This document shows, piece by piece, positions 1-10,444 of a stretch of DNA of 64,000 nt (position 1 is its first letter; the number at the start of each line of letters is the position of its first letter). The stretch is from contig CM061231.1 in assembly GCA_030844895.1 (NCBI GenBank), positions 1,860,001 through 1,924,000 of the forward strand. The letters run 5' to 3'. The stretch is from Ambrosia x helenae. Lineage: Eukaryota > Streptophyta > Magnoliopsida > Asterales > Asteraceae. The notes beneath the pieces are model-generated. The model was not told where the DNA came from and did not search any database. It saw nothing but the letters and a program-made list of their open reading frames with translations. A program made the position numbers and the translations under genes.

Positions 1-1600
1 CTAGATATAAAAGAGCCTCTTGTTAATTTGTTATTTTTTTAGGGTGCGTGAAGTGCTACCTTAAGGTACTCTAATCACCATTTAACTTAGAACATCACCA
101 ATAGGGGTTTTTAGGGAGGTTTTAAGTGATGACTTTGAGGTTTTTGAGAGAGGTATTATTATTATGGGGTGGTTTTTAGATAAAGTTTTAGTAGAGGTGG
201 GTCTAGTCGTTTAGGTGGGGGTTGGGATATGATTATTGATAGAGGTCTTATGCTGTGACGATTTTTTTTAAAGGGTTTTAGGTTTTTTTTATTGGGTAGG
301 TTTTTAGTGTTTTTGAAGAAGTAGTGCTTTTCTGATATGACAGCTGACTGAACATGTTGGTTTTTGGGTTTCCTTAGTGTGGATGATGGTCTTACCATGG
401 GTGGTATTTTGTAACCTGACCACCATCTACCCACAACACCTTTCGTATATCTCCATCGCGATCATCACCTTCAAGATGACCCATCTGCAACATCTTACCA
501 CACACCATTGTCAAACCACTATCCCGTTTCATCGGCCACCTCTACCATCAAAACCATCCACCATCCATCTCCAACAACCTCCACTCTTCACCGTTGCAAC
601 CACTCACCACAACTTCCACCGCTATCCTTCACGTCGCCACGCCAACACAACTCGTACAATACTGTGAGCCACCACAAACATCAAACACCACATATTTTCA
701 GTACTGCACTTAACAGCCACCACCATACAAACCTTCGTCACCTCTAGTTGTGTATAAAAAGAAAAGGTCTAGAAGAAGAAAAGTTTTCAATTTTTAAATC
801 CTCCAATGGTCGGATTTTCGACCGTTTAACACCTCTCACGAATCGGCTCCTTGCACTCGATCACCATATCCACAACCCCATACCCGCGACACCTGGTCTG
901 GTGTAGCCGAGCGGGTAAAGGGTAGCCGAGCGGGTAAGGGTACTCGAGATTATACCCGAGTGCCACACTGGGTACTGTTAATTTTTATGGTACCGAAATG
1001 CGCATTACGCATAATCGAACTTCTAGACAACATAGTTTCATAAAATTAAGTTAAAATCTTAGTTGTCATTGATGGTATAATCTTATTATAATCTAAGAAA
1101 AGTTTAATAATTAATATAGATATGATTGTAATACGATATGCGCTCCGATCGATATCGGTTCCGTATGTTATGGTACTGGCACTCGCTGTAGCAACTGAAA
1201 GAATAAAAAAAAGAAAGTAAAGCCATGTATGCCTAAAAGGATATCAAAAAGTGTTTTACATCAATCGAGAACCCTGAAAACGAATTCCGGTACCAGTTTT
1301 GTTTATACCAATGTTGTTCGATCGGCTTCGGTTAGTCACGGTATCGACGCGGTTAGAGGTGTACAAAACCGGGTTTTTTGAATACCCGGGTTCGGGTAGG
1401 GTATTTTCGTGAAAAGCCATACCCTATATACCAGGTTCAGGTCGGGTTTGGGTTTTCAATACCTGGTTTCGGGTATTAGATACCTATTTTCGGGTATAAA
1501 AAACCTTATCCGTTTGTTTTTTTTCTTTTTTATAGTTGTTTGTGCTTATTTTTTTTGTTCCTACGCTGCTATATTGCCATATTCAACAATCAACACTATA
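1..1600. other. intergenic, no gene seen
   Basis: AT-rich intergenic DNA. Positions 400-740 are C-rich on the plus strand and read as low-complexity His/Pro/Thr/Ser in every frame, so the open frames there look like composition artefacts. At 895-940 a short segment (TAGCCGAGCGGGTAA) is duplicated, and 1370-1500 holds degenerate repeats of CGGGTA/TACCCG. No conserved protein family is recognised. Confidence 0.6.
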
Positions 1601-1707
1601 TTAACATTTAAAATTCTCGCGAAACAAACAGTCTGAATGAGTTATGTCTGACCGATTCAGACATCTGTCTCATTAAGAGCTTATTAAAAGCTAAAACAAA
1701 CAACCAA

Positions 1708-1800
1708 TGAGGTAGCGTCAGAGTGGTTGGGGAAAGACTTAATGTTCCTTGTGAACCGGGTTCGATTCCCACTCTCACAGTTATTTTCCGCGGCATCCAG
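1708..1800 (+). repeat. SINE-like tRNA-derived head
   Basis: The segment has a Pol III-like A-box region (GTCAGAGTGGTTGGGG) and, about 35 bases on, a canonical B box GGTTCGATTCC. The cloverleaf arms do not pair as in a real tRNA, so I call it the head of a SINE and not a tRNA gene. No clear A-tail or target duplication was found, so the 3' end is uncertain. The MITE-like palindromic stretch just upstream (1630-1690) is separate. Confidence 0.45.
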
Positions 1801-1974
1801 GTAAAGAGCGAATACGTTATGACGCCGATTCAACACGTGTGACGCCTGTTCAACTTGAATAGGAAGTGAGGTTTTACTGATTATTCTGGAAAAATATCGC
1901 AAAGGAACATATATGTATCTCGTGAACCACATATAGGTTTTTTCTTCATAAAGATCAATAACGTATAAAAAGAA

Positions 1975-1976
<2 letters not shown>

Positions 1977-2020
<44 letters not shown>
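1977..2020. repeat. (TA)n microsatellite, left border
   Basis: An uninterrupted run of about 20 TA dinucleotides that directly abuts the left terminal inverted repeat of the element at 2021-5482. A matching TA run sits at the other end (5483-5511). Confidence 0.95.
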
Positions 2021-2023
<3 letters not shown>

Positions 2024-2627
2024 GATGGTTATAATAAAAACCCTTCAAAATGAGTAAACCTTGCAAACTAAATCCTAGCCATCCATCCATTTAATCTATG
2101 GTCACCATTTTTTCTATAATATTAATTTAATTAAATATGTGATAAAGGACAAGAAAGGGTAATAGGGTAATTTGGTTTTTCTGAAAAAGAGGCTGACAAA
2201 AGCTGATATGACACCCCCATCACATCATCTCTCTCTTACTTTTTTCACATTGTTATATAAATTGTCAGATGCCCGAGTTACATATGTAACATACGCAGTG
2301 TTACGTACGTAAAATCCGTCACGATAGTTTTATATTAATTTAGAAAAATCCTAACCTGTTAATTTTTTTATTACAACATGTTTGTTTTGGTTTTACTGTA
2401 CCAGCACCAGAGTTGTTGCATACGTAACGAAAGGTCCATATGGTTATTTTTTGATATTCACTACTTTTAAGATTCATGTGAAATTAGTACTACATTGCAT
2501 TACATTACAAAAACCTTGCAGAAAACATACTACTAAAAAAAGCGATACATCATATTGTTCATCCGCCTAAAACATACTAGTCAAGAAATATATTACAATG
2601 AAACTGTATCAACAACAAAACATACAA

Positions 2628-3249
2628 TTAAAGATTCATAACCCACCATGCATGCAATAACCCCGGCATCCCGCACTGCAACCAACAGTAGCTGACGGCA
2701 TCCGATAACCATACTTTGCATAAAAAAGCCCACTGTTCCTCAGTATAACCTATACCCTCCCATTCAGCCCTAATACGCCCACCTCCCGGATACGTGAACG
2801 GCAGCACGGGTTTGTTAAGTTTAGGTTCATATGGTTCTTCATATTCAGCCCCTAGGTCTGATTCATAACCAACCGCCCATTCAGGTGTGTGATTTACATC
2901 ATGCACATCATCCTCCGGTGTCATATAGTCTTCTGGTGGCGGATATTCTTCGGGGAAGACGTAATCAAAGGCCGCATTCCAATCAAAATTTTCGTCACTT
3001 TCAAACCCATCGTCCGCCTGCACTACGGATATAACAGGTTCTAACGGCGGAATGTCCGGGGCAACGGGGGGGGGGGGGGGGGGGGTCATGTTCGGCTGCG
3101 ACAGGAGGGATGACCAAATCAACCGGTGGGGGTGGTTCAGGTACAATTGCAATGTCCGGTTCATATTAAGGTGGCTCGTGTACAATTGGGATGAGATGGT
3201 CACGGCCCTCAAAAACCTCCCAAGGCGGAGTGTTGGGCTTGGAATCCAT
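2628..3249 (-). pseudogene. acidic proline-rich protein, broken frame
   Basis: I do not recognise the family. An acceptor (TTACAG at about 3269) precedes an ATG at 3249 that opens a frame rich in Pro and Glu (start MDSKPNTPPWEVFEGRDHL). The frame meets a TAA at 3166-3168, continues in the same frame to a run of 20 C (minus strand), and resumes in another frame to a stop at 2628. The distal part is strongly acidic (EEYPPPEDYMTPEDD) and then becomes aromatic and hydrophobic (GYTEEQWAFL, then SYCWLQC). The continuity of composition on both sides of the C-run suggests one original protein of about 200 aa. It is probably inactive in this copy, or the C-run length is wrong in the assembly. Open frames on the plus strand here are shadows. 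Confidence 0.5.
3066..3085. repeat. G20 homopolymer inside a reading frame
   Basis: Twenty consecutive G (C on the coding strand) encode a proline run in the acidic-protein frame. A length of 19 or 22 would place the sequence on the two sides in one frame. Confidence 0.9.
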
Positions 3250-3558
3250 GCTTTGACAAAAACAGGACCTGTAACGTATGTTATAGCAGATTAAGTGTTG
3301 ACATTGGAAATATGAAACAGGGAAAAAAAACTACTCTCTATTAAAAACATATAGGTAACAGAGAAAAACTAATGCTGCAAAAAACAAAAAAAAAATAATC
3401 TATGACTAAAGGTGGAAAAAACACGATTGTTACATGTGTAACAGGGTTTTTTCTGGAAACACATACAAACTGCTGTAGTCTGCACCCAGCATCCATTTTT
3501 TTGCTGGTATAGAAAGCAAACTTTGACTACAAAACAGATACGCTACACACGTAACACC

Positions 3559-4560
3559 CGAGTATTACATGTGTAACAGGAAAACACAGACAACACTTAA
3601 CTAATCTGCAATGAACAGAGAACAGAGTTTGATATGGTAAAACACAGAAAACATAATATCTTTTTGAAAAAAAGATATGCTACACACGTAACAGTCTAAC
3701 TAAACACAAAGATTATACAAAGATATGTCTTCGATTACACTCAGAAAATTTACTATTATTTTACTATTATGTTCTAAACCTAAATGACTCCATAATCAAT
3801 CATCCAAAAAAAAAAATCTTTTTCGATGGTTTCAATTACAAAAAAAGATTAATAAAAAGTCTAAACTTGATTATTATAATATATCAGAAAAAGAATTTAA
3901 CAAACAGGGGGCATTTTTCAAACAGGGGGCATTTTTCTTGTAAATAAAACATAGGTAACATAAAAAAACTCATACATGATAAAAGAAAAAAAATAGACAG
4001 GCATGGTGCATGAACACACGAGTATTACATGTGTAACAGGAAAAACACAGACAACACTTATCTAATCTGGAGTGAACAGAGAACAGAGTTTGATATGCTA
4101 AAACACAGAAAACCATAATATATTTTTGAAAAAAAGATATGCTACACACGTAACAGTCTAACTAAACACAAAGATATGTCTTCGATGGTTTCAATTACAA
4201 AAACAGCCACATCAAAAGTCTAAACTTGATTATTATAATATATCAGAAAAAAAATTTAACAAACAGGGGGCATTTTTCAAACAGGGGGCATTTTTCAAAC
4301 AAGGGGGCATTTCTTCTGTAAATAAGACATAGGTAACATAAAAAAACTCATACATGATAAAAAGAAAAAAAAATAGACAGGCATGGTGCAAGAACACACG
4401 AGTATTACATGTGTAACAGGAAAAACACAGACAACACTTGTCTAATCTGCAGTGAACAGAGAACAGAGTTTGATATGCTAAAACACAGAAACCATAATAT
4501 ATTTTTGAAAAAAAGATATGCTACACACGTAACAGTCTAACTAAACACAGAAACCATAAT
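3559..4560. repeat. three-copy tandem repeat, 380-460 bp period
   Basis: Three copies start near 3559, 4019 and 4399 with the shared start CGAGTATTACATGTGTAACA. Each continues with the same text through GAACAGAGTTTGATATG to GCTACACACGTAACAG. Short internal repeats of a GGGGGCATTTTTC unit near 3905-3935 and 4262-4310 vary in number between copies. Each copy carries one or two near-palindromes of the form GTTAC-N4-GTAAC or variants. No gene is seen between 3300 and 5050. Confidence 0.85.
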
Positions 4561-5050
4561 ATATTTTCGATGGTTTTTATTATGTTCTAAACCTAAATGA
4601 CTTTATATTATATTAGTGGTTTTCCATAATCAATCATCCAAAAAAAATAATCTTTTTTGATGGTTTCAATTACAAAAAATGAAGATATTTTAGTAAGAAG
4701 TTTGGTTGAGACATATCATCGAATACCTGGTCTACATCCACAAACACAGAAACTTGCAAAAGAATTTCAACAGTAATTCTAGCATCAAATGAGCAAACTC
4801 AACTACAGTATGACAATTCAAACGTGACCACAATCATTAAAAGATGTTTACATATCATAAATTACTATCCCTCAACCAACCCTCTAACCCTCTGTTTTAT
4901 GAAAACATTGAATAAACTTCTTATATTGATAATAATATTATTCTATTAATCTTCTTTTTTTTTTATTCAAAATCACTATCCCCTCAACCAACCCTCTAAC
5001 CCTCTGTTTTATGAAAACATTGAAAAAAAAAAGTGTGATTAATTACATAC

Positions 5051-5308
5051 CTGGTAATTCGGAAGCTGTTCGAGCTCAAGCAGTGGATTGGGACGATTCC
5101 GGCTCCGGTTCGCCACCTGAAATCTCGGTCGAATCTGTTTGTTTAACGTAGGAAACCGGATTAATTACATATGGCGTAGGAACAAGGACAGCGATCACTT
5201 TGGAATGGTGATGCAAAACATTAAAGCTTCATCCTGGATTGTTAGAGAGAGAGAAGAGAGAGAGAGTGTGTGTGTGAGAGAGAGAGAGAGAGATGAGTTG
5301 TTTATATA
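5051..5308 (-). promoter_or_regulatory. TATA box and leader exon
   Basis: Read on the minus strand, a TATATAAA box (5301-5308) is followed by a CT/CA-rich leader (5229-5293) and an exon that ends in CAG|GTATGT at 5051/5050. That is a strong donor. The likely acceptor is near 3269, ahead of the ATG of the acidic protein. The exon has short ATG-stop pairs (for example an ATG at about 5231), so it is probably leader. The intron of about 1.8 kb would contain the tandem repeat at 3559-4560. Confidence 0.5.
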
Positions 5309-5479
5309 GGAGGGAGAATAAAGAATTCAAACTTTTAAATGGGGAGAAAAGCAAAATTACTAATATAGCCCTCAAGGCATAAAATAATACAATTATTAAT
5401 GGGTGATGTGGAGCATTATGGTCCACTAGTTAGGGTTTCATGAGTTTTCTCATTTTGGAAGGTTTCTCTTTTCCCTTTC

Positions 5480-5482
<3 letters not shown>

Positions 5483-5511
<29 letters not shown>
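5483..5511. repeat. (TA)n microsatellite, right border
   Basis: TA run that abuts the right terminal repeat of the element at 2021-5482. The 5512-5771 stretch that follows has no recognisable feature. Confidence 0.95.
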
Positions 5512-5513
<2 letters not shown>

Positions 5514-5771
5514 CTTGGTTGATGGTGGTCTTCGTGCAATTTTCAAGTGTCTTGACGGTTTTCTTATAAAGGTAAATGAAAAGGCTATATTTCCAGTTTA
5601 ATTTAGTTACAAAATTGTCACCAACTCATCTTAGCTACTGACTCTATCTTGTTCATAGTCTAGTAGTGATCATGATTTAGATAGTCAATTTCGTTAAGTA
5701 ATCAACTTCCACACATTCACTTGTTATATGGTTGTGCTTCAAAATTTGTTACTCAGATATATGAATAAACA

Positions 5772-7701
5772 CTAGTAGAGTGTCCGTGCGATGCAGCGGG
5801 AAATACAAACAGTTCTAAGGGTGTGTATGGTTCTGTTAAATTCGATTATTAGCCTCAACCGAAACTAAAATCAAAATTCATCAATTAATCAATCTTATTA
5901 GATTATCGGTTTTAGTTCGGTGTAGTTAATTTTGGTGAATAACAAAAACAAACTTTGGCTAAATTTTTTTTTTTGCCTAGAAGTACATGAAATGGAGGTA
6001 TAAATACATGAAATAGAGGTAAAAAAATAGCCCTGTAAACGAACCGAATGTTCATGAGCTGTTCGTGAACTCGTTTGGCGGAAAGTTCATTTATGTCGTT
6101 TATTTAATAAACGAACAATCACGAACAAAAAAATTTGTTCGTTTAGTTAAATGAGTGAACATGAACAAACGTTGAGTTTCTTCAATTATGTTCGTGAACG
6201 TCCGTTTATGTTCGCTTATTTATGCATGTTTAAGTTTATTAATTACATACGTAGTTATATTTACATAAATACAAACATAAATTGGGCTCAAGCTACTTGT
6301 ATAAATATATAGCCAATTAGTAATTGAGTTTTTTCAATAATACGAAACCGTTAACATTTATTATGTTCGTGAACGTACGTTTATGTTCGTCGGTGAACTG
6401 TTCGTTTAGGTTTAAACGAACGAACATAAACGAACAAGAACATGCCAAATTTCTTAATGAACAAACATGAACATAAAAATGTGTTTGATTATGTGTTCGT
6501 GTTCAGTTAAAATTAAATGAACATTCGGTTCGTTTACAGGCCTAGGTATAGAAGCTAAAAATTTCAAAACTCCTTCTATTTATATCGCCACTACAATTCA
6601 TAAACCTATCTACTCATCTTCAAACCATATTAGAGTATAATTTGCTATATACTTTTAATTAAAATTTTGATTTTTTACGTGATTGACAAGATCTAAAGGT
6701 GAACAATAATTGAAACTCAACCGAAATCGAACAAAAACATACAAAATCGAACATAAAATTAACCAAAACCAAGTTAACCTAATATCGGTTTTTTGTACCC
6801 TAAGTTAACCAAAATTAACAAACCAAAACTGAACCATTCATACATGTATATCCTTTATACATCCATTACATGTATTTATACCTTCATTTCATGTGCTTCT
6901 AAGCAAAACTTTAACCAAAGTTTGGTTTTGGTTATTAACCAAAATTAACTAAACCGAACTAAAAACGACAATATAACCAAATAGAATGAACCAATTAACC
7001 GGTTGGTTAACAAGATTGATAAGCTGATAATGTCGATTTTTGTTTCGGTTGAGGCTTATAACCAAACTGAACCTAACCCAACCATGAACCATTAGAAGTG
7101 TCTGTGTTTCCTATCACATCGTGCGGGCATACTGTTATGAATATATTAATGGGTCTGTTTTAGTTTAACTACTTTGGGTTAACTAAGGGTACAAAAAGAA
7201 AACGATAACCAATTTTAAGTTAAATCAGATGTTTTCAGTTTTCAATAGATTTTGGTTCAGTTTTGTCAGATTTTTGGTTTGGCTTCGGTGAACGGTTTAG
7301 TTACTGCTCACTCCTATATATCGTTAATCACATAGTACATAAAGATTTTTTAAATAAAAAATGGCAATACTATACTCAAATTAAAGATAATTAAATGCTC
7401 ATTATTATGATGTAAACTTTTTTTTTTTTTATAAAAGTATAAATGTATTAAAAAATATGACTATTTAAAATCATGGGGGTGGTTTGCTTAAAATATGGAA
7501 AAAAAGTTTAACTATAATTTAAATAAACAAAAGTTAAGTAAAGTTTAAAGGTTTAAAGTGTAACTAAGATAGGATATTAAAATGTAAATAATGCATGAAT
7601 GACTATTTTACCCTCATTTTGAGGTTATTAATGAAAAATAAGTTCTTAATTTTTGGGTATTTTAAAGTATCCCTCACTCATACATTATAATATAGTATAG
7701 A
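5772..7701 (-). mobile_element. non-autonomous Helitron
   Basis: On the minus strand the element begins A|TCTATACTATATTATAATG at 7701, a classic plant Helitron 5' end. It finishes with a GC-rich hairpin region (CCCGCTGCATCGCACGG) and CTAG|T at 5775-5772. Host bases are A and T on the two sides, as expected for insertion at AT, and no target duplication is needed. No Rep/helicase frame is present. Inside are large inverted arms (5799-6030 against 6860-7140) and a nested MITE. Confidence 0.65.
6031..6541. mobile_element. nested MITE with 23-bp terminal repeats
   Basis: The left end CCTGTAAACGAACCGAATG and the right end CATTCGGTTCGTTTACAGG are exact inverted repeats, continuing to about 23 bp. 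The interior is filled with GTTCGTGAAC- and AAACGAAC-type short repeats in both orientations. The end sequence resembles hAT-type MITEs. I could not find a convincing 8-bp duplication. It sits inside the Helitron at 5772-7701 and is therefore younger. Confidence 0.7.
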
Positions 7702-7833
7702 TACTTACATGTATTTACGTAAGATTTCAATTCTATCATAGTAGTAGTGAGGTCAAGTACTATGAAATGCATTATACGAATATTAGTTTGCTATTAAAAA
7801 AGGTAATAATTATTTTGTAAAAAGTTATAGATA

Positions 7834-8237
7834 AACTATGGGTTTAAATGACATGTAGCGGCTTGAGAGTTATTCGGGATCGGCTTGGTAAAAAGCTTGA
7901 ACTAGCTCGAGCCCGAGTTCGAGCCTGAAATATGACTCGTTTAATTATTGAGCCCGAGCTCAAGCCTTACATACACAGCTCGTTTAGGCTCGCGAGCCTA
8001 AACGAGTCCAAATAAATGTTATATAGTTTTTTTTATGTATGCGATTTTGTCCTTTGCGCATATTCAATTTTAACTAATAATATTGGTGAGCTGAGCTCGA
8101 GCCAAACTTTCGCTCGTTTAGACTATTGAAGCGAGCTTGAGCCGAGCTTTTAGGTCGTTTAAAATTATTTTTAAACTACCTGTAGCCGAGCTCGAGCCTA
8201 GTCAAGCTTGGGCTCAGCTCGGCTCATTAACACCCCT
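7834..8237. mobile_element. hAT-like MITE, degenerate
   Basis: The right end (GAGCCGAGCTGAGCCCAAGC on the minus strand, reading inward from TTAGGGGTGTTAAT) is the typical end of plant hAT MITEs rich in GAGCTCGAGC. The left end is diverged but still holds AAGCTTGAACTAGCTCGAGC, which pairs with the right arm. The left boundary is approximate. Confidence 0.5.
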
Positions 8238-8308
8238 AAGATAAACCACAAAATGAGATTTGTATATTTACTGTATTGTGTAATTAAGGTTACATATGCT
8301 CTCCATAT

Positions 8309-8938
8309 AGGGTTGTTCACGAGTCGAGTCGAGCTGAGCGGACCTTTGCTCGTGCTTGCCTCGTTTACAAACTGAACCGAGTAGAGCGGTTGGTTTACAA
8401 CTGAGCCAACAATCGAGCGAGCGTTTTTTGAGCGCGAATTTTTTCGAGCGAGCGACGAGCAGAGAGTAATTTGGACAACCATAAATTTGGGATTTTTCCT
8501 TCAATATTTTCGTTGTCTGGTGATGACTAAGGTTGAAGTGTCCGATGATAACACTAGTACTGAGGCTCGAGTGTCCGATGATGAGTATTAGTTTGAGGCC
8601 GATGAGGCGATAGGCATATTGCAGAGAACAATTGTCACATTATGTTAAACTTTACGACTTAGGGCTTTAGTGTCACTAAGTGAGCTAGTTATTTTTATTT
8701 GCATATATTGCGTCAAATCCAACAGAGTGATATGTATAAAACTATAAATATAATTGTAATTTGTTTGTATATATATATAATAAATTAATAAAAATGATTC
8801 GAGTCGAACCGAGTGAGCAGGCCTTTGCTCGTTGAAACGAGCCGATCAGCTCGTTTACAATATAAATGGAAAATCAAGTGTGCATTTTTCTAGCATTTTT
8901 CGAATAAGTCACGAGCACCGAGCGATTTGAACAACCCT
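8309..8938. mobile_element. hAT-like MITE with 8-bp duplication
   Basis: Terminal repeats are AGGGTTGTTCA at 8309 and TGAACAACCCT at 8938, with subterminal CGAGTCGAGC/GCTCGTTT motifs in both orientations. Flanks CTCCATAT (8301-8308) and CTCCGTAA (8939-8946) match at 6 of 8 positions, the length expected for hAT. Minus-strand open frames inside (8198-8504) are low-confidence shadows. Confidence 0.65.
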
Positions 8939-9239
8939 CTCCGTAAACACAGAGAACACAATCTTATGCTTTACGCTTTATTGTAATTCTATACTGTTTA
9001 CACAAAATATTATCCCTTGTGATATTTTTTTAACACAATTGCGTATAGAATACATTTTCTTTTATCATAATAATACATACATTTTCTTTAGGAGGTAAAT
9101 GAATTACAAAACTCGTAGATATTTTTATACTTCTTTCCTAAAGTAGAAAGCCGACTGATTGTACGTGTACTCGTCTTCTTCTTTATACCAATAATAACAA
9201 TAATAATAATCGCATCAACCTCTTTGTCATCATATTCAT

Positions 9240-10342
9240 TTTCTTCTCTCTCTCTCTCTCTCTCTAACAACAGCTGCCAAAGACGACTTTTATTCAATTC
9301 AAACTCCTTCACAAACCCTCAAACAAACATTAATCAAACTCCTAAAAACCATAACAAAACTGGTTAGTTTATTACTTTAATCCATACCCACTTCAGTTTT
9401 CGGATTAATCACAACCCCTTTTCATGGGGTTTCATGATTTCATTAAACTGATCTGGGTTCTTGTTTTTATTGATAATTGTTAATATATGCTGATGGTTTC
9501 ATGTTGCCAGAGTATTCTTGCTGTTGTTGTTTATTATATATTATATTTTTTTATCTTTTTTATTAAAAAGTTGTGTTTTTTTATTATTGAATTGTTTTTT
9601 TATAACTTTTTGGTGAGATCTATGATATTTTAATTTAAATAAATGGTAATCTTGTCCACTTGCTCTGTTTTAGTCTAGTAAATTGTCAGAACAACAGGTT
9701 TTAGATCATAGAGTTCAAATAAGTTCAGAAAGGCACTTTTAATTGGGATTAAATTTTAATCAACAGAATCTAAATGTTTGTTTTTCTTGGCATCTTTTTT
9801 TTTTTTTTTTTTTTATTTGCTCTTTTTAATATGTTAGTATTATAGTTTTCTTACCAATTTATGTTATTATTATTATTATTATTTGTTTCTGTATTATTGT
9901 TTGTTTGTTTTTTTTTTAACCAATTATTATTAGAAAATTCATTCCAGGACAAAGAAAATTACATTAAGATAGCGGGTAGGCGGGCAACAAGCTGCGCCGC
10001 CACCCCTTTACATGAAGAAATAAAAAGAAGGGTTTTTTTTAGTCAGGGTCGTCTATGGGAGCAACCTCTCTATCCCGTCTAATAAATAGACAAATAGGGG
10101 AAAAGTTTTTCTACGAGTGAGATATTACTGAGTATGTTTGCGTGTTTGTTTGTTTATGTAGGTGTGTGTGTATGTGTATGATCTTTATGTATATCTATAT
10201 GCTATTGTTATACCTATTGTTTATACTTTATCCTCATGGTGTTCTTTTCATCATTTATATTGATTACTACTGTAATAAAAACCAATCTTGTTTTATTAGA
10301 TGAATAATGTGGTTTCTAAGTTAATTTCTTTATGTCTTCCAG
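9240..10342 (+). promoter_or_regulatory. 5'UTR exon and leader intron of EIN3-like gene
   Basis: A CT-repeat leader (9243-9268) continues to a donor AAAACTG|GTTAGT at 9362/9363. A pyrimidine-rich acceptor TGTCTTCCAG|GATAAA lies at 10342/10343, so the intron is about 980 bp and wholly in the leader. A leader intron before an intron-free coding region is the usual EIN3/EIL architecture. The transcription start is not certain, and no clear TATA box was chosen. The 8947-9239 stretch upstream is AT-rich with no other gene. Confidence 0.6.
9955..10090. repeat. dispersed repeat fragment in leader intron
   Basis: The text GGCGGGCAACAAGCTGCGCC at about 9977 recurs with small changes at about 20805 (GGCAAACGGACAACAAGCTG). 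The following part (GGGAGCAACCTCTCTATCCC) resembles the distal region of common plant SINE-type repeats. An open frame over it is not a gene. Confidence 0.5.
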
Positions 10343-10350
10343 GATAAACT

Positions 10351-10362
10351 ATGATTGATTGA
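10351..10362 (+). promoter_or_regulatory. minimal upstream ORF (M-I-D-stop)
   Basis: In the second leader exon, ATG ATT GAT TGA lies about 80 bases upstream of the main start at 10445. A four-codon upstream frame could modestly affect translation. That effect is inference only. Confidence 0.45.
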
Positions 10363-10444
10363 CCATTGACAATCTTGTGAATATTTGAAGGGGTAATAAA
10401 GCTTATAGAGTTACAGTATTCTTGATTTGTGGTTACTGTGATCC

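Larger units (their letters stand above)
2021..5482 (-). mobile_element. TA-bounded 3.5-kb element with gene
   Basis: The left end (GGGGATGGTTATAATAAAAA, then CCCTTCAAAATGAG) and the reverse complement of the right end (GGGGAAAGGGAAAAGAGAAA, then CCTTCCAAAATGAG) align over about 40 bases, and each end abuts a (TA)n tract. This is the structure of DNA elements that insert into TA microsatellites (Micron-type MITEs of rice are the known precedent). Unlike a MITE, it is 3.46 kb long and carries a promoter, a leader exon and an acidic-protein reading frame on the minus strand, plus an internal tandem repeat. No transposase motif was recognised. The family relation to Micron is an inference. Confidence 0.5.

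Noticed and set aside
895..945. Two tRNA-like A boxes (TAGCCGAGCGGGTAA)
   Set aside because: No B box at the needed distance; it is a short tandem duplication.
1708..1800. tRNA gene
   Set aside because: Good B box but the acceptor, D and anticodon arms do not pair, so it is listed as SINE-like.
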